Assembly: GCF_005503625.1 (NCBI RefSeq)
Contig: NZ_SCMX01000066.1
Location: 1-38,908, forward strand
Source: Cupriavidus sp. 2SB
GTDB lineage: Bacteria > Pseudomonadota > Gammaproteobacteria > Burkholderiales > Burkholderiaceae
Direction: 5' to 3'
Length of the DNA stretch: 38,908 bases
The notes under the pieces are model-generated. The model was given only the letters and a program-made list of their open reading frames with translations, was not told where the DNA came from and did no database searches. Shown piece after piece: positions 7,443 to 15,074 of this stretch. The first letter of the stretch is position 1. Each line of letters opens with the position of its first letter. Both the position numbers and the translations under genes were made by a program.

Positions 7443-8420
7443 CTACTGAGGGTTCTGCGCCGCCTTGCGCTCGGCCTTATTGCGATACATCGCCGCATCG
7501 GCTTCGGCCAGCAGGTCGTGGATGTTGCCATGGCGCGGCGGCGTGAACGCAATGGCGCCCGTGCTGTAACGCAGCGCATAGCCAGCCGGATTGCGCGCAT
7601 TCCACGCCGCCACCTGCGCATGCAACCGTGCCAGCGCGTCGGTGCAACCGTTCAGATCGGTATTGGTCAGCAGCGCGGCAAATTCATCGCCACCAAGCCG
7701 CCCCACCACATCGGACTCCCGAAACGCCGCGCGCAATTCCGCTCCGAACGCCATCAACGCGCGGTCCCCCTCGGCATGGCCGAGCTGGTCGTTGATGAGC
7801 TTGAAGCCATCCATATCGAAGAACACGAGCGTCGCGGGCCGCTCCAGTCGTCGGCACAGTTCCACGGCATGCTGGCCCAGCACGGCAAACCCGCGACGAT
7901 TCGACAACGATGTCAGTTCGTCCATCGTCGCCAGTTGCACCGCGGCCAGTTCCTGCTCGGCCATCTGTGCCAGGTCGTGCAGCAACGCGCGGTCTTCGGG
8001 GCCAAACTCGCGCGGCGTCCGGTCTACCAGGCACAGCGTGCCAAGCTTCACGCCATTGGCCGCCGCGAGCGGGCATCCTGCGTAGAAGCGGATATTCGGT
8101 TCGCCCGTGACCAGCGGATTGTCATGAAAGCGCGGGTCCTGCGTGGCATCGGTAATCAGCAGGATGTCGTCGCAGTTGATGGCGTGGCCGCAGAACGACG
8201 TATCGCGCGGCGCTTCCCTGCCATCGAGTCCTTCGCAAGCCTTGAAGAACTGCCGGTTGGTATCGATCAGGCTGACGACTGCAATCGGTACATCGAACAG
8301 TCTTTTGGCCAGGCGCGTCAGACGGTCGAATCGCTCTTCGTACGGCGTGTCGAGAATATTCAGTGAGCGCAGCGTCGCCACGCGCAGGGCTTCGTTGGGA
8401 GGAATCGGGGGCAGTTGCAT
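7443..8420 (-). CDS. GAF-GGDEF diguanylate cyclase
   Basis: A 325-aa soluble protein with an N-terminal GAF sensor (about residues 20-160, including VVSLIDTNRQFFKACEGL and TSFCGHAI) and a C-terminal GGDEF domain (about 165-320). The active-site motif is intact (RLGGDEF, 243-247). The I-site RESD (234-237) has the RxxD form and correct spacing, so unlike the 4191-5984 protein this cyclase should be product-inhibited. It is expected to make c-di-GMP from two GTP. It is transcribed towards the HDOD gene with only 7 bp between the stops and no terminator hairpin, so antisense read-through is possible. The Shine-Dalgarno sequence before ATG 8420 is weak. Confidence 0.92.
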   Translation of the reverse strand: MQLPPIPPNEALRVATLRSLNILDTPYEERFDRLTRLAKRLFDVPIAVVSLIDTNRQFFKACEGLDGREAPRDTSFCGHAINCDDILLITDATQDPRFHDNPLVTGEPNIRFYAGCPLAAANGVKLGTLCLVDRTPREFGPEDRALLHDLAQMAEQELAAVQLATMDELTSLSNRRGFAVLGQHAVELCRRLERPATLVFFDMDGFKLINDQLGHAEGDRALMAFGAELRAAFRESDVVGRLGGDEFAALLTNTDLNGCTDALARLHAQVAAWNARNPAGYALRYSTGAIAFTPPRHGNIHDLLAEADAAMYRNKAERKAAQNPQ

Positions 8421-8537
8421 GTTCGGGGTTCAGGCCGGCATATCAATCCGTATGCATGACATCATTCCTGACTACGGCCAGATCGCCCAGTTAATGAACC
8501 CTTTGTTGCACTTTTCCGTCGATTGTTCGCAAGGCAA

Positions 8538-9185
8538 TCATGCTCGTGCAATGGTGGCCGTGACCTCGGGATGCTCGACCAGCGGTACGAAGCTCCCGGT
8601 GCGGCTGTCGTAGGCATCGATGCCGCCCGTGCCAATGTCATAGACCCAGCCGTGCAGGTCCACGCGTTTCTCTTCCAGTGCCTGTGCAACCGATGGATGC
8701 GTGCGCAGGTGCGCAAGCTGCTCGATCACGTTCTGCCGCACCATGTCGTCAACGCGCTCCCGGTCAGACGCATGCGGTTTCGCCAGGCAGATCTTGTGCG
8801 CACCGCCAGCATGCTGGAGCCAGCGCGCCACGGCCGGCATATGGTCGAGGTCCTGCCCCATCGCCACCGCCGTCATGGCCCCGCAGTTCGAGTGGCCGCA
8901 GATCACGATGTCGCGCACCTTCAGGCCGGCCACCGCGAACTCCACGCTGGCCGACACACCGCCGGGCTGCACCGCGTACGCGGGCACGATGTTGCCCGCG
9001 TTGCGGATCACGAAGAGATCGCCCGGCTCGCTCTGCGTCAGCAGCGCGGGTTCCACGCGGCTGTCGGAACAGGCGATGAACAGCGTGCCCGGGTTTTGCT
9101 GCGTGGCGAGATGGCGGAACAGCGCGGAGCGCTGCGGATAGGCTTCGCGCTGGAACTTGAGGATGCCCCGGACGAGATCTTTCAC
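8538..9185 (-). CDS. can: Beta-class carbonic anhydrase
   Basis: A 215-aa zinc enzyme interconverting CO2 and bicarbonate in the cytosol. Zinc ligands are the Cys of IACSDSR and the His and Cys of CGHSNCGAM; the Asp-Arg dyad is in SDSR. The length is typical of the Can/CynT group. The start is a GTG at 9185, 22 nt after the stop of the MHS-type carrier on the same strand, so the two are probably co-transcribed. The pairing recalls E. coli cynT with the carrier cynX, but no cyanase gene is present. Symbol can rather than cynT is given on general similarity. The following 117 bp up to the GAF-GGDEF start hold no gene. Confidence 0.92.
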   Translation of the reverse strand: MKDLVRGILKFQREAYPQRSALFRHLATQQNPGTLFIACSDSRVEPALLTQSEPGDLFVIRNAGNIVPAYAVQPGGVSASVEFAVAGLKVRDIVICGHSNCGAMTAVAMGQDLDHMPAVARWLQHAGGAHKICLAKPHASDRERVDDMVRQNVIEQLAHLRTHPSVAQALEEKRVDLHGWVYDIGTGGIDAYDSRTGSFVPLVEHPEVTATIARA

Positions 9186-9207
9186 TTCGGCGCTTTCACG
9201 TCAGGCG

Positions 9208-10527
9208 TCATTCGTCCGGTGTACCGAGCGCACGGTTCACGCGCAGCGCAATCAGCGTGCCCAACACCCCTGACAACAGGTACAGGCTCACCGCCGCCAG
9301 GCCGAACAGCGACGACAGCCCCAGCGCGACCAACGGTGCAAACGCAGCACCGAACAGCCAGCCAAAGTCCGTGGTCAGCGCAGCGCCCGTGTAGCGGAAT
9401 TTCGGATCGAAGTTCGACGTGACCGCGCCAGCCGATTGCCCATAGGACAGGCCCAGAAACCCGAAGCCCACCAGGATGAAGATGTCCTGCGCAGTGGAAT
9501 CGCCACCCAGCAGCCACGGCGTGGCCAGACTGAAGATACCGATCAGCACGGCCATTACCGCCAGCGTGGTGCGCCGGCCAATCTTGTCGGCAATCCAGCC
9601 GGAGATGATCGTGCCGATGATCGCGATGAAGCCGCCCACCAGCTGGATCGCCAGCACGTCGGAGATGTCCTGGGTCTTGTGCAGGATCACCCAGCCCAGC
9701 GGAAAGACCGTGACGAGGTGGAACAGCGCATAGCTGGCCAGCGAGGCGAAGGCGCCCAGGAAGATGTTGAAGCCCTGCGCGTTGACCATCTGCAACGTGC
9801 TCAGCGGCTCCAGTTCGTCTTCCTCCAGCAGCCGCGTGTATTCGTGGGTCACCACCAGCCGCAGCCGTGCGAACAGCGCCACCACGTTGATGGCGAAGGC
9901 CACGAAGAACGGATAGCGCCAGCCCCAGTCGATGAACTCCGCCGGTGTCAGGCTCGCATGCAGGAACAGGAACAGCCCGCCCGCGATGATGAATCCCGTG
10001 GGCGCGCCCAGTTGCCCCAGCATCGCGTACCAGCCGCGCTTGTCCGCCGGGGCATTGAGCGCCAGCAGCGAGGGCAGCCCGTCCCAAGAGCCACCGAACG
10101 CAATGCCCTGCACGAAGCGGAAGAACGCCAGCAGGTAGATCGCCGCGCTGCCGATCGACGCATAGGCTGGCAGGAAGGCGATGCCCACCGTGGCGGTGCC
10201 GAGCAGGAACAGCGAGGCAGTCAGCTTGGTACCCCGCCCCCACCGGCGCTGGATGCGCATGAACAGCGCGGTGCCGAACGGGCGGCCGATGAACGCGAAC
10301 GAGAAGATCGCGAAGCTGAACAGCAGCGCGTTCAGCTCACTGGCAAACGGAAAGTAGACCTTCGGGAAAACCAGTACCGAGGCGATGCCGTAGACGAAGA
10401 AATCGAAATACTCGGAAGCACGCCCAATCACCACGCCTGTGGCGATTTCGGCAGGTGCCACCTCGTGGTGTCCCGGCGCCGGAGGTGCAGTCGGCGACGC
10501 GCGATGCTGGTGGGTCAGACTGGCCAT
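9208..10527 (-). CDS. MFS transporter, metabolite:H+ symporter (MHS) type
   Basis: A 439-aa inner-membrane carrier with about 12 hydrophobic segments. The N-terminal signature ATGVVIGRASEYFDFFVYGIAS and the loop FIGRPFGTALFMRIQRRWGR match the MHS branch of the MFS, whose members carry organic acids such as shikimate, 2-oxoglutarate, proline/betaine or citrate. A His/Pro-rich N-terminal tail precedes helix 1. ATG 10527 is chosen over 10569 because GGAG lies about 8 nt upstream. It is followed after 22 nt by the carbonic anhydrase gene. It is divergent from cyoA with about 150 bp between. The substrate is unknown; the carbonic anhydrase partner suggests a substrate whose metabolism consumes or releases CO2/bicarbonate (inference). 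Confidence 0.88.
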   Translation of the reverse strand: MASLTHQHRASPTAPPAPGHHEVAPAEIATGVVIGRASEYFDFFVYGIASVLVFPKVYFPFASELNALLFSFAIFSFAFIGRPFGTALFMRIQRRWGRGTKLTASLFLLGTATVGIAFLPAYASIGSAAIYLLAFFRFVQGIAFGGSWDGLPSLLALNAPADKRGWYAMLGQLGAPTGFIIAGGLFLFLHASLTPAEFIDWGWRYPFFVAFAINVVALFARLRLVVTHEYTRLLEEDELEPLSTLQMVNAQGFNIFLGAFASLASYALFHLVTVFPLGWVILHKTQDISDVLAIQLVGGFIAIIGTIISGWIADKIGRRTTLAVMAVLIGIFSLATPWLLGGDSTAQDIFILVGFGFLGLSYGQSAGAVTSNFDPKFRYTGAALTTDFGWLFGAAFAPLVALGLSSLFGLAAVSLYLLSGVLGTLIALRVNRALGTPDE

Positions 10528-10675
10528 CGTGGAGTCTCCATCGAGAGCAGAAGGAATGTCGTACTGCACTTAAAGTCCCGCACTGACAAGAATAGCGCCT
10601 AAACTGCCATTGGAAATCGAAAGATTGCTACGTCGGTCCGCCGTCGACGTAATTCAAACGCCACTTCCGAGAACC

Positions 10676-11737
10676 ATGCCACGCTTCGATGCTGCAGTGC
10701 CAACATTTGGTGTGACGAAAAGATTGCTTCTTAGAAGTGCCGCAATCGCCATGCTCCTGACCGTCGCGGGTTGTGGCAACGCGGTACTGCTGTCACCTTC
10801 CGGCGACCTCGCCGTGCGCAACCGCGACCTGATCATCATCGCCACGCTGCTGATGTTGCTCATCATCGTCCCGGTGATATGCCTGACGCTGCTGTTCGCA
10901 TGGCGCTACAGAGAGAATGCCAAGGACGCGCCCTACAACCCCGAGTGGGACCATTCCACCGTGCTGGAACTGGCCATCTGGGCCGCGCCACTGCTGATCA
11001 TCATTGCGCTGGGTGCCGTGACATGGGTGAGCACCCACCAGCTCGATCCTTACCGGCCCATCACACGGCTCGACGACAAACGCGCCGTCCCCGCCGACAT
11101 CAAGCCACTGACCGTGGAAGTGGTGGCGATGGACTGGAAATGGCTGTTCCTGTATCCCGAACAAGGCATCGCGACGGTCAACGAACTGGCCGCGCCGGTG
11201 GACCGGCCCATCGCGTTCAAGCTCACGGCCACCTCGGTCATGAACGCGTTCTTCGTCCCCTCCCTGGCCGGCATGGTCTACGCGATGCCCGGCATGGAAA
11301 GCAAGCTCCACGCGGTGATCAACAAGCCCGGTGTCTACGAGGGCTTGTCATCGAACTACAGCGGCGCGGGCTTCTCGCACATGTCGTTCAAGTTCCACGG
11401 CCTCTCCGAAGGCGATTTCGACAAATGGGTGCAGCAGGTGAAAGCCTCGGGCACGCCCCTGTCGAAAGAGAGTTACCAGGCGCTGGCCAAGCCCAGCGAA
11501 CGCGAGCCGGTGCGGCGCTACGCCAGCGTGGCCCCCGAGCTCTACCAGCAGATCCTGAACCGTTGCGTGGATGGCGGCACCTGCATGGCAGACACGATGG
11601 CGCTGGACCGCAGCCGCGGCAAGTTCGATCCTTCCGCTGAAATCTGCACCGCCAGCAATACCGTGGCCGTGTCGCCGGCATTTGCGCCGGATGGCGCGGC
11701 ACCGGGCGCGGTGGACGGCGGGCGATTGTTACGCTGA
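10676..11737 (+). CDS. cyoA: Cytochrome bo3 ubiquinol oxidase subunit II
   Basis: A 353-aa lipoprotein subunit of the haem-copper quinol oxidase. A signal sequence ends in the lipobox LTVAGC, followed by two membrane helices and a periplasmic cupredoxin-like domain (VEVVAMDWKWLFLYPEQGIATVNELAAPVD). The region that would hold the CuA cysteines in cytochrome c oxidases reads SSNYSGAGFSHMSF without cysteines, which supports a quinol oxidase. The C-terminus is longer than in E. coli CyoA (315 aa) and contains two extra cysteines (NRCVDGGTCM). The frame is open from a TTG at 10610; ATG 10676 is preferred, though GTG 10712 also fits. First gene of cyoABCD; cyoB follows after 131 nt. Confidence 0.93.
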   Translation: MPRFDAAVPTFGVTKRLLLRSAAIAMLLTVAGCGNAVLLSPSGDLAVRNRDLIIIATLLMLLIIVPVICLTLLFAWRYRENAKDAPYNPEWDHSTVLELAIWAAPLLIIIALGAVTWVSTHQLDPYRPITRLDDKRAVPADIKPLTVEVVAMDWKWLFLYPEQGIATVNELAAPVDRPIAFKLTATSVMNAFFVPSLAGMVYAMPGMESKLHAVINKPGVYEGLSSNYSGAGFSHMSFKFHGLSEGDFDKWVQQVKASGTPLSKESYQALAKPSEREPVRRYASVAPELYQQILNRCVDGGTCMADTMALDRSRGKFDPSAEICTASNTVAVSPAFAPDGAAPGAVDGGRLLR

Positions 11738-11868
11738 CCTTGCAGTGACCGTTGCGATGGCGACGGTCTGCCATGCGGCATTCCAGGCAATCGGCGTAAT
11801 CCAGGCTTTCAACGCTTTTCATCTCACTCGTCGGCCAGAATTGGTCAACACAGGCCCAGGTGACAAAC

Positions 11869-13884
11869 ATGCCCGAGCACTCCACACTCGCCAGTCCGCT
11901 TCATCCGATCTTTGGCCGACTCTCGTGGGAGGCCATCCCGCTGCATGAACCGATCCTGATCGCCACGTTTGCCGTCGTGCTGCTCGGCGGCGTGGCACTG
12001 GTAGGGCTGCTGACCTACTACCGCGTCTGGGGCTACCTGTGGCGCGAGTGGTTCACCAGCATCGACCACAAGAAGATCGGCATCATGTACGTCATCCTGG
12101 GCATCGTCATGCTGCTGCGCGGCTTTGCCGACGCAGTGATGATGCGTATTCAGCAGGCCGTGGCCTTTGGCGACAACCTCGGCTACCTGCCCCCTCACCA
12201 CTACGACCAGATCTTCACGGCACACGGCGTGATCATGATCTTCTTCGTGGCCATGCCGCTGATCACGGGACTGATGAACTTTGTGGTGCCGCTGCAGATC
12301 GGCGCGCGTGACGTGGCGTTCCCCTTCCTCAACAACTTCAGCTTCTGGATGACCACCGGCGGCGCGGTGCTCGTGATGATGTCGCTGTTCGTCGGCGAAT
12401 TCGCGCGCACCGGCTGGCTGGCATATCCACCGCTATCGGGCATCCTGCACAGTCCGGATGTGGGGGTCGATTACTACATATGGGCGTTACAGGTAGCGGG
12501 GGTGGGGACACTGCTATCGGGTATCAACCTGCTGGTCACCATCGTCAAGATGCGCGCACCGGGCATGACGCTGATGCGCATGCCGATCTTCACGTGGACG
12601 GCGCTGTGCTCCAACGTGCTGATCGTGGCCGCATTCCCGGTGCTGACCGCAGCGCTCGCATTGCTCTCGCTCGACCGCTACGTCGGCACCAACTTCTTCA
12701 CGGCAGACCAGGGCGGCAGCGCCATGCTCTACGTGAACCTGATCTGGATCTGGGGCCACCCCGAGGTCTACATCCTGGTGCTGCCCGTGTTCGGCGTGTT
12801 CTCCGAAGTCACCGCCACCTACTCGCGCAAGCGCCTCTTCGGCTACGCGTCGATGGTGTATGCCACGGTGGTGATCACGGTGCTGTCTTACCTCGTATGG
12901 CTGCACCACTTCTTCACGATGGGCTCCGGCGCCAGTGTGAACTCGTTCTTCGGCATCACGACGATGATCATCTCGATACCGACCGGGGCGAAAATCTTCA
13001 ACTGGCTGTTCACGATGTACCACGGCAAGATCCGCTACGAGCCACCCATGCTGTGGACGGTGGGCTTCATGATCACCTTCGTGATCGGCGGCATGACGGG
13101 CGTGCTGCTGGCGGTGCCGCCGGCGGACTTCTCGCTGCACAACAGCCTGTTCCTGATTGCCCACTTCCACAACGTGATCATCGGCGGCGTGCTGTTCGGC
13201 CTGATGGCGGCCATCTCGTACTGGTTCCCGAAAGCCTTCGGCTACAAGCTGGTGGCCTCCTGGGGCAAGGCATCGTTCTGGTTCTGGCTGGTGGGCTTCT
13301 ACTTCGCCTTCATGCCGCTGTACTGGCTGGGCCTGCTCGGCGTGACGCGCCGGATGAACCATTTCGACGATCCCTCGCTGCAGATCTGGTTCCAGATTGC
13401 CGCGTTCGGCGCGTTCCTGATTGCGCTGGGCATCGCATGCTTCATCATCCAGCTGGTGGTCAGCTTCCTGCGCCGCGACGAACTGCGCGACGTAACGGGC
13501 GATCCGTGGGATGGCCGCACGCTGGAATGGTCCACTTCATCGCCGCCGCCGCAATACAACTTCGCCTTCACCCCGGTGGTGCATGACACCGACGCCTGGT
13601 GGCAGATGAAGCAGCTCGGCTACAAGCGTCCGCTCGAAGGGTTCATTCCGATCCACATGCCGAAGAACACGGCGGCGGGCATCGTCCTGGCGGGACTCTC
13701 CACGCTGATGGGCTTTGCACTGATCTGGCACATCTGGTGGCTCGTGATCGCGTCGTTCGCGGCCATCATCATTGCCGCCATCATCCACACCTTCAACTAC
13801 AAGCGCGATTACTACATTCCGACCGACGATGTGGTGCGGACGGAAGCCTTGCGCACTCAACAACTGATGACCGGCCATGGTTGA
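11869..13884 (+). CDS. cyoB: Cytochrome bo3 ubiquinol oxidase subunit I
   Basis: The 671-aa catalytic subunit with many membrane helices, carrying the low-spin haem, the high-spin haem and CuB; it reduces O2 to water and pumps protons. The quinol-site motif RGFAD (Arg84, Asp88) and PPHHYDQ (His111, Gln114) match E. coli residues Arg71, Asp75, His98 and Gln101. Haem and copper ligands are seen in FTAHG, IWGHPEVYI (with the His-Tyr pair), WLHHFFTMG and IAHFHNVI. ATG 11869 is used; AGGTGA just upstream serves as ribosome site, and that sequence contains an in-frame GTG at 11860. The stop overlaps cyoC by 8 nt. Confidence 0.97.
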   Translation: MPEHSTLASPLHPIFGRLSWEAIPLHEPILIATFAVVLLGGVALVGLLTYYRVWGYLWREWFTSIDHKKIGIMYVILGIVMLLRGFADAVMMRIQQAVAFGDNLGYLPPHHYDQIFTAHGVIMIFFVAMPLITGLMNFVVPLQIGARDVAFPFLNNFSFWMTTGGAVLVMMSLFVGEFARTGWLAYPPLSGILHSPDVGVDYYIWALQVAGVGTLLSGINLLVTIVKMRAPGMTLMRMPIFTWTALCSNVLIVAAFPVLTAALALLSLDRYVGTNFFTADQGGSAMLYVNLIWIWGHPEVYILVLPVFGVFSEVTATYSRKRLFGYASMVYATVVITVLSYLVWLHHFFTMGSGASVNSFFGITTMIISIPTGAKIFNWLFTMYHGKIRYEPPMLWTVGFMITFVIGGMTGVLLAVPPADFSLHNSLFLIAHFHNVIIGGVLFGLMAAISYWFPKAFGYKLVASWGKASFWFWLVGFYFAFMPLYWLGLLGVTRRMNHFDDPSLQIWFQIAAFGAFLIALGIACFIIQLVVSFLRRDELRDVTGDPWDGRTLEWSTSSPPPQYNFAFTPVVHDTDAWWQMKQLGYKRPLEGFIPIHMPKNTAAGIVLAGLSTLMGFALIWHIWWLVIASFAAIIIAAIIHTFNYKRDYYIPTDDVVRTEALRTQQLMTGHG

Positions 13885-14563
13885 TACGACGCTCCCCCTG
13901 CACCCGAACGGCACGCCGGCACATGCCCCCGTGCCCACAGGCACCGCCGCGGCCGACGACGTGCCGCCTGGCGGCTACCAGTTCTACCTGACCGAGGAAC
14001 ATCATCCGCAGAACGGCACGCTGCTGGGGTTCTGGATCTACCTCATGAGCGACTGCCTGATCTTCGCGTGCCTGTTCGCCGCCTATGGCGTGCTGGGCCG
14101 CGAATATGCAGGAGGCCCGACCGGGGCCGAGTTGTTCGATTTGCCGCTGGTGGCGCTCAACACCTCGTTCCTGCTGCTGTCGTCGATCACGTACGGCTTT
14201 GCGATGCTGCAGATGCAGCAGAAGCGCGTGGCCGGCACGCAGATCTGGCTGGCCATCACGGCGCTCTTCGGCGCCGGGTTCCTGTTCCTGGAGCTCTATG
14301 AGTTCGCGCATCTGATCCATGAAGGCGCAGGCCCCACGCGCAGCGCGTTCCTGACTTCGTTCTTCGCGCTGGTCGGCACGCACGGGCTGCACGTGACCTT
14401 CGGCATGCTCTGGCTATTCGTGCTGATGGTGCAGGTCGGCAAGCACGGCCTGATTCCGGCCAACCGCCGCCGCCTGATGTGCCTGTCGATGTTCTGGCAC
14501 TTTCTGGACGTTGTCTGGATTGGCGTCTTCACCTTTGTCTACCTGATGGGAACACTGCCATGA
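13877..14563 (+). CDS. cyoC: Cytochrome bo3 ubiquinol oxidase subunit III
   Basis: A 228-aa membrane protein with five helices after a roughly 40-residue hydrophilic N-terminus, somewhat longer than E. coli CyoC (204 aa). Family features are LGFWIYLMSDCLIFACLFA in the first helix, LFLELYEFAHLI, GTHGLHVTFGMLW and FWHFLDVVWIGVFTFVYLMG. It is a structural subunit of the oxidase without redox centres. The ATG lies inside the last codons of cyoB (8-nt overlap) and the stop overlaps cyoD (ATGA), so the three are translationally coupled. Confidence 0.96.
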   Translation: MVDTTLPLHPNGTPAHAPVPTGTAAADDVPPGGYQFYLTEEHHPQNGTLLGFWIYLMSDCLIFACLFAAYGVLGREYAGGPTGAELFDLPLVALNTSFLLLSSITYGFAMLQMQQKRVAGTQIWLAITALFGAGFLFLELYEFAHLIHEGAGPTRSAFLTSFFALVGTHGLHVTFGMLWLFVLMVQVGKHGLIPANRRRLMCLSMFWHFLDVVWIGVFTFVYLMGTLP

Positions 14564-14997
14564 GCGCGCAAGACCACGCACTGGATGGCCACGGGCACGG
14601 CCACGACCATGAGCACGACCATGAAGAGGAAGGACCGCATTCCACGCTGGGCGGCTACCTGACCGGCTTCGTGCTGTCGGTTTTCCTGACCGCTGTGCCG
14701 TTCTGGCTGGTGATGGGCAACGTGTTCGACAAGTCGTCGACCACGGCCATCGTGATCCTGTTGATTGGCGCGGTGCAGATCGTGGTGCACATGATCTACT
14801 TCCTGCACATGAACGCGAAATCGGAGGGCGGCTGGAACATGCTCTCGCTGATGTTCACGCTGACGCTGGTGGTCATCACGCTGTCGGGATCGCTATGGGT
14901 GATGTTCCACCTGAACAGCAACATGATGCCGCACATGCAGCACGTACAGGATGCGGCCCAGTCGGGTGGCACGATCGTGCCGCCGCGGACGAAATAG
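14560..14997 (+). CDS. cyoD: Cytochrome bo3 ubiquinol oxidase subunit IV, His-rich
   Basis: A 145-aa subunit with three membrane helices (LTGFVLSVFLTAVPFWLVMG; AIVILLIGAVQIVVHMIYFL; MFTLTLVVITLSGSLWVMFHL), the usual CyoD plan, in which IV stabilises the oxidase. The start at 14560 overlaps the cyoC stop (ATGA). It is longer than E. coli CyoD (109 aa). The odd feature is the N-terminal tail, where residues 6-30 hold about eight histidines mixed with Asp/Glu (DGHGHGHDHEHDHEEE), resembling metal-binding His-rich tracts. The tail should face the cytoplasm. cyoE (haem O synthase) does not follow; a terminator does. Confidence 0.94.
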   Translation: MSAQDHALDGHGHGHDHEHDHEEEGPHSTLGGYLTGFVLSVFLTAVPFWLVMGNVFDKSSTTAIVILLIGAVQIVVHMIYFLHMNAKSEGGWNMLSLMFTLTLVVITLSGSLWVMFHLNSNMMPHMQHVQDAAQSGGTIVPPRTK

Positions 14998-15022
14998 CTT
15001 CGCGAAGTATCGCTTTACGCGC

Positions 15023-15063
15023 AAAAAAACGCCGGCAGATCCAGGTCCGCCGGCGTTTTTTTT
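15023..15063. terminator. Bidirectional terminator between cyoD and mcp
   Basis: A run of seven A, then ACGCCGGC, a 13-nt interior (AGATCCAGGTCCG with some internal pairing), then GCCGGCGT and eight T. The stem is GC-rich with A/T runs on both sides, so it can end the cyo transcript (+) and the convergent chemoreceptor transcript (-). Confidence 0.92.
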
Positions 15064-15074
15064 GCTCAAACCAA

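Noticed and set aside
5987..7621. 544-codon antisense frame over the HDOD gene
   Set aside because: Arg/His-rich shadow frame spanning two real convergent genes.
8538..10527. Cyanate utilisation (cyn) operon
   Set aside because: A carbonic anhydrase and an MFS carrier are present, but there is no cyanase gene and the carrier is of MHS type rather than CynX-like.
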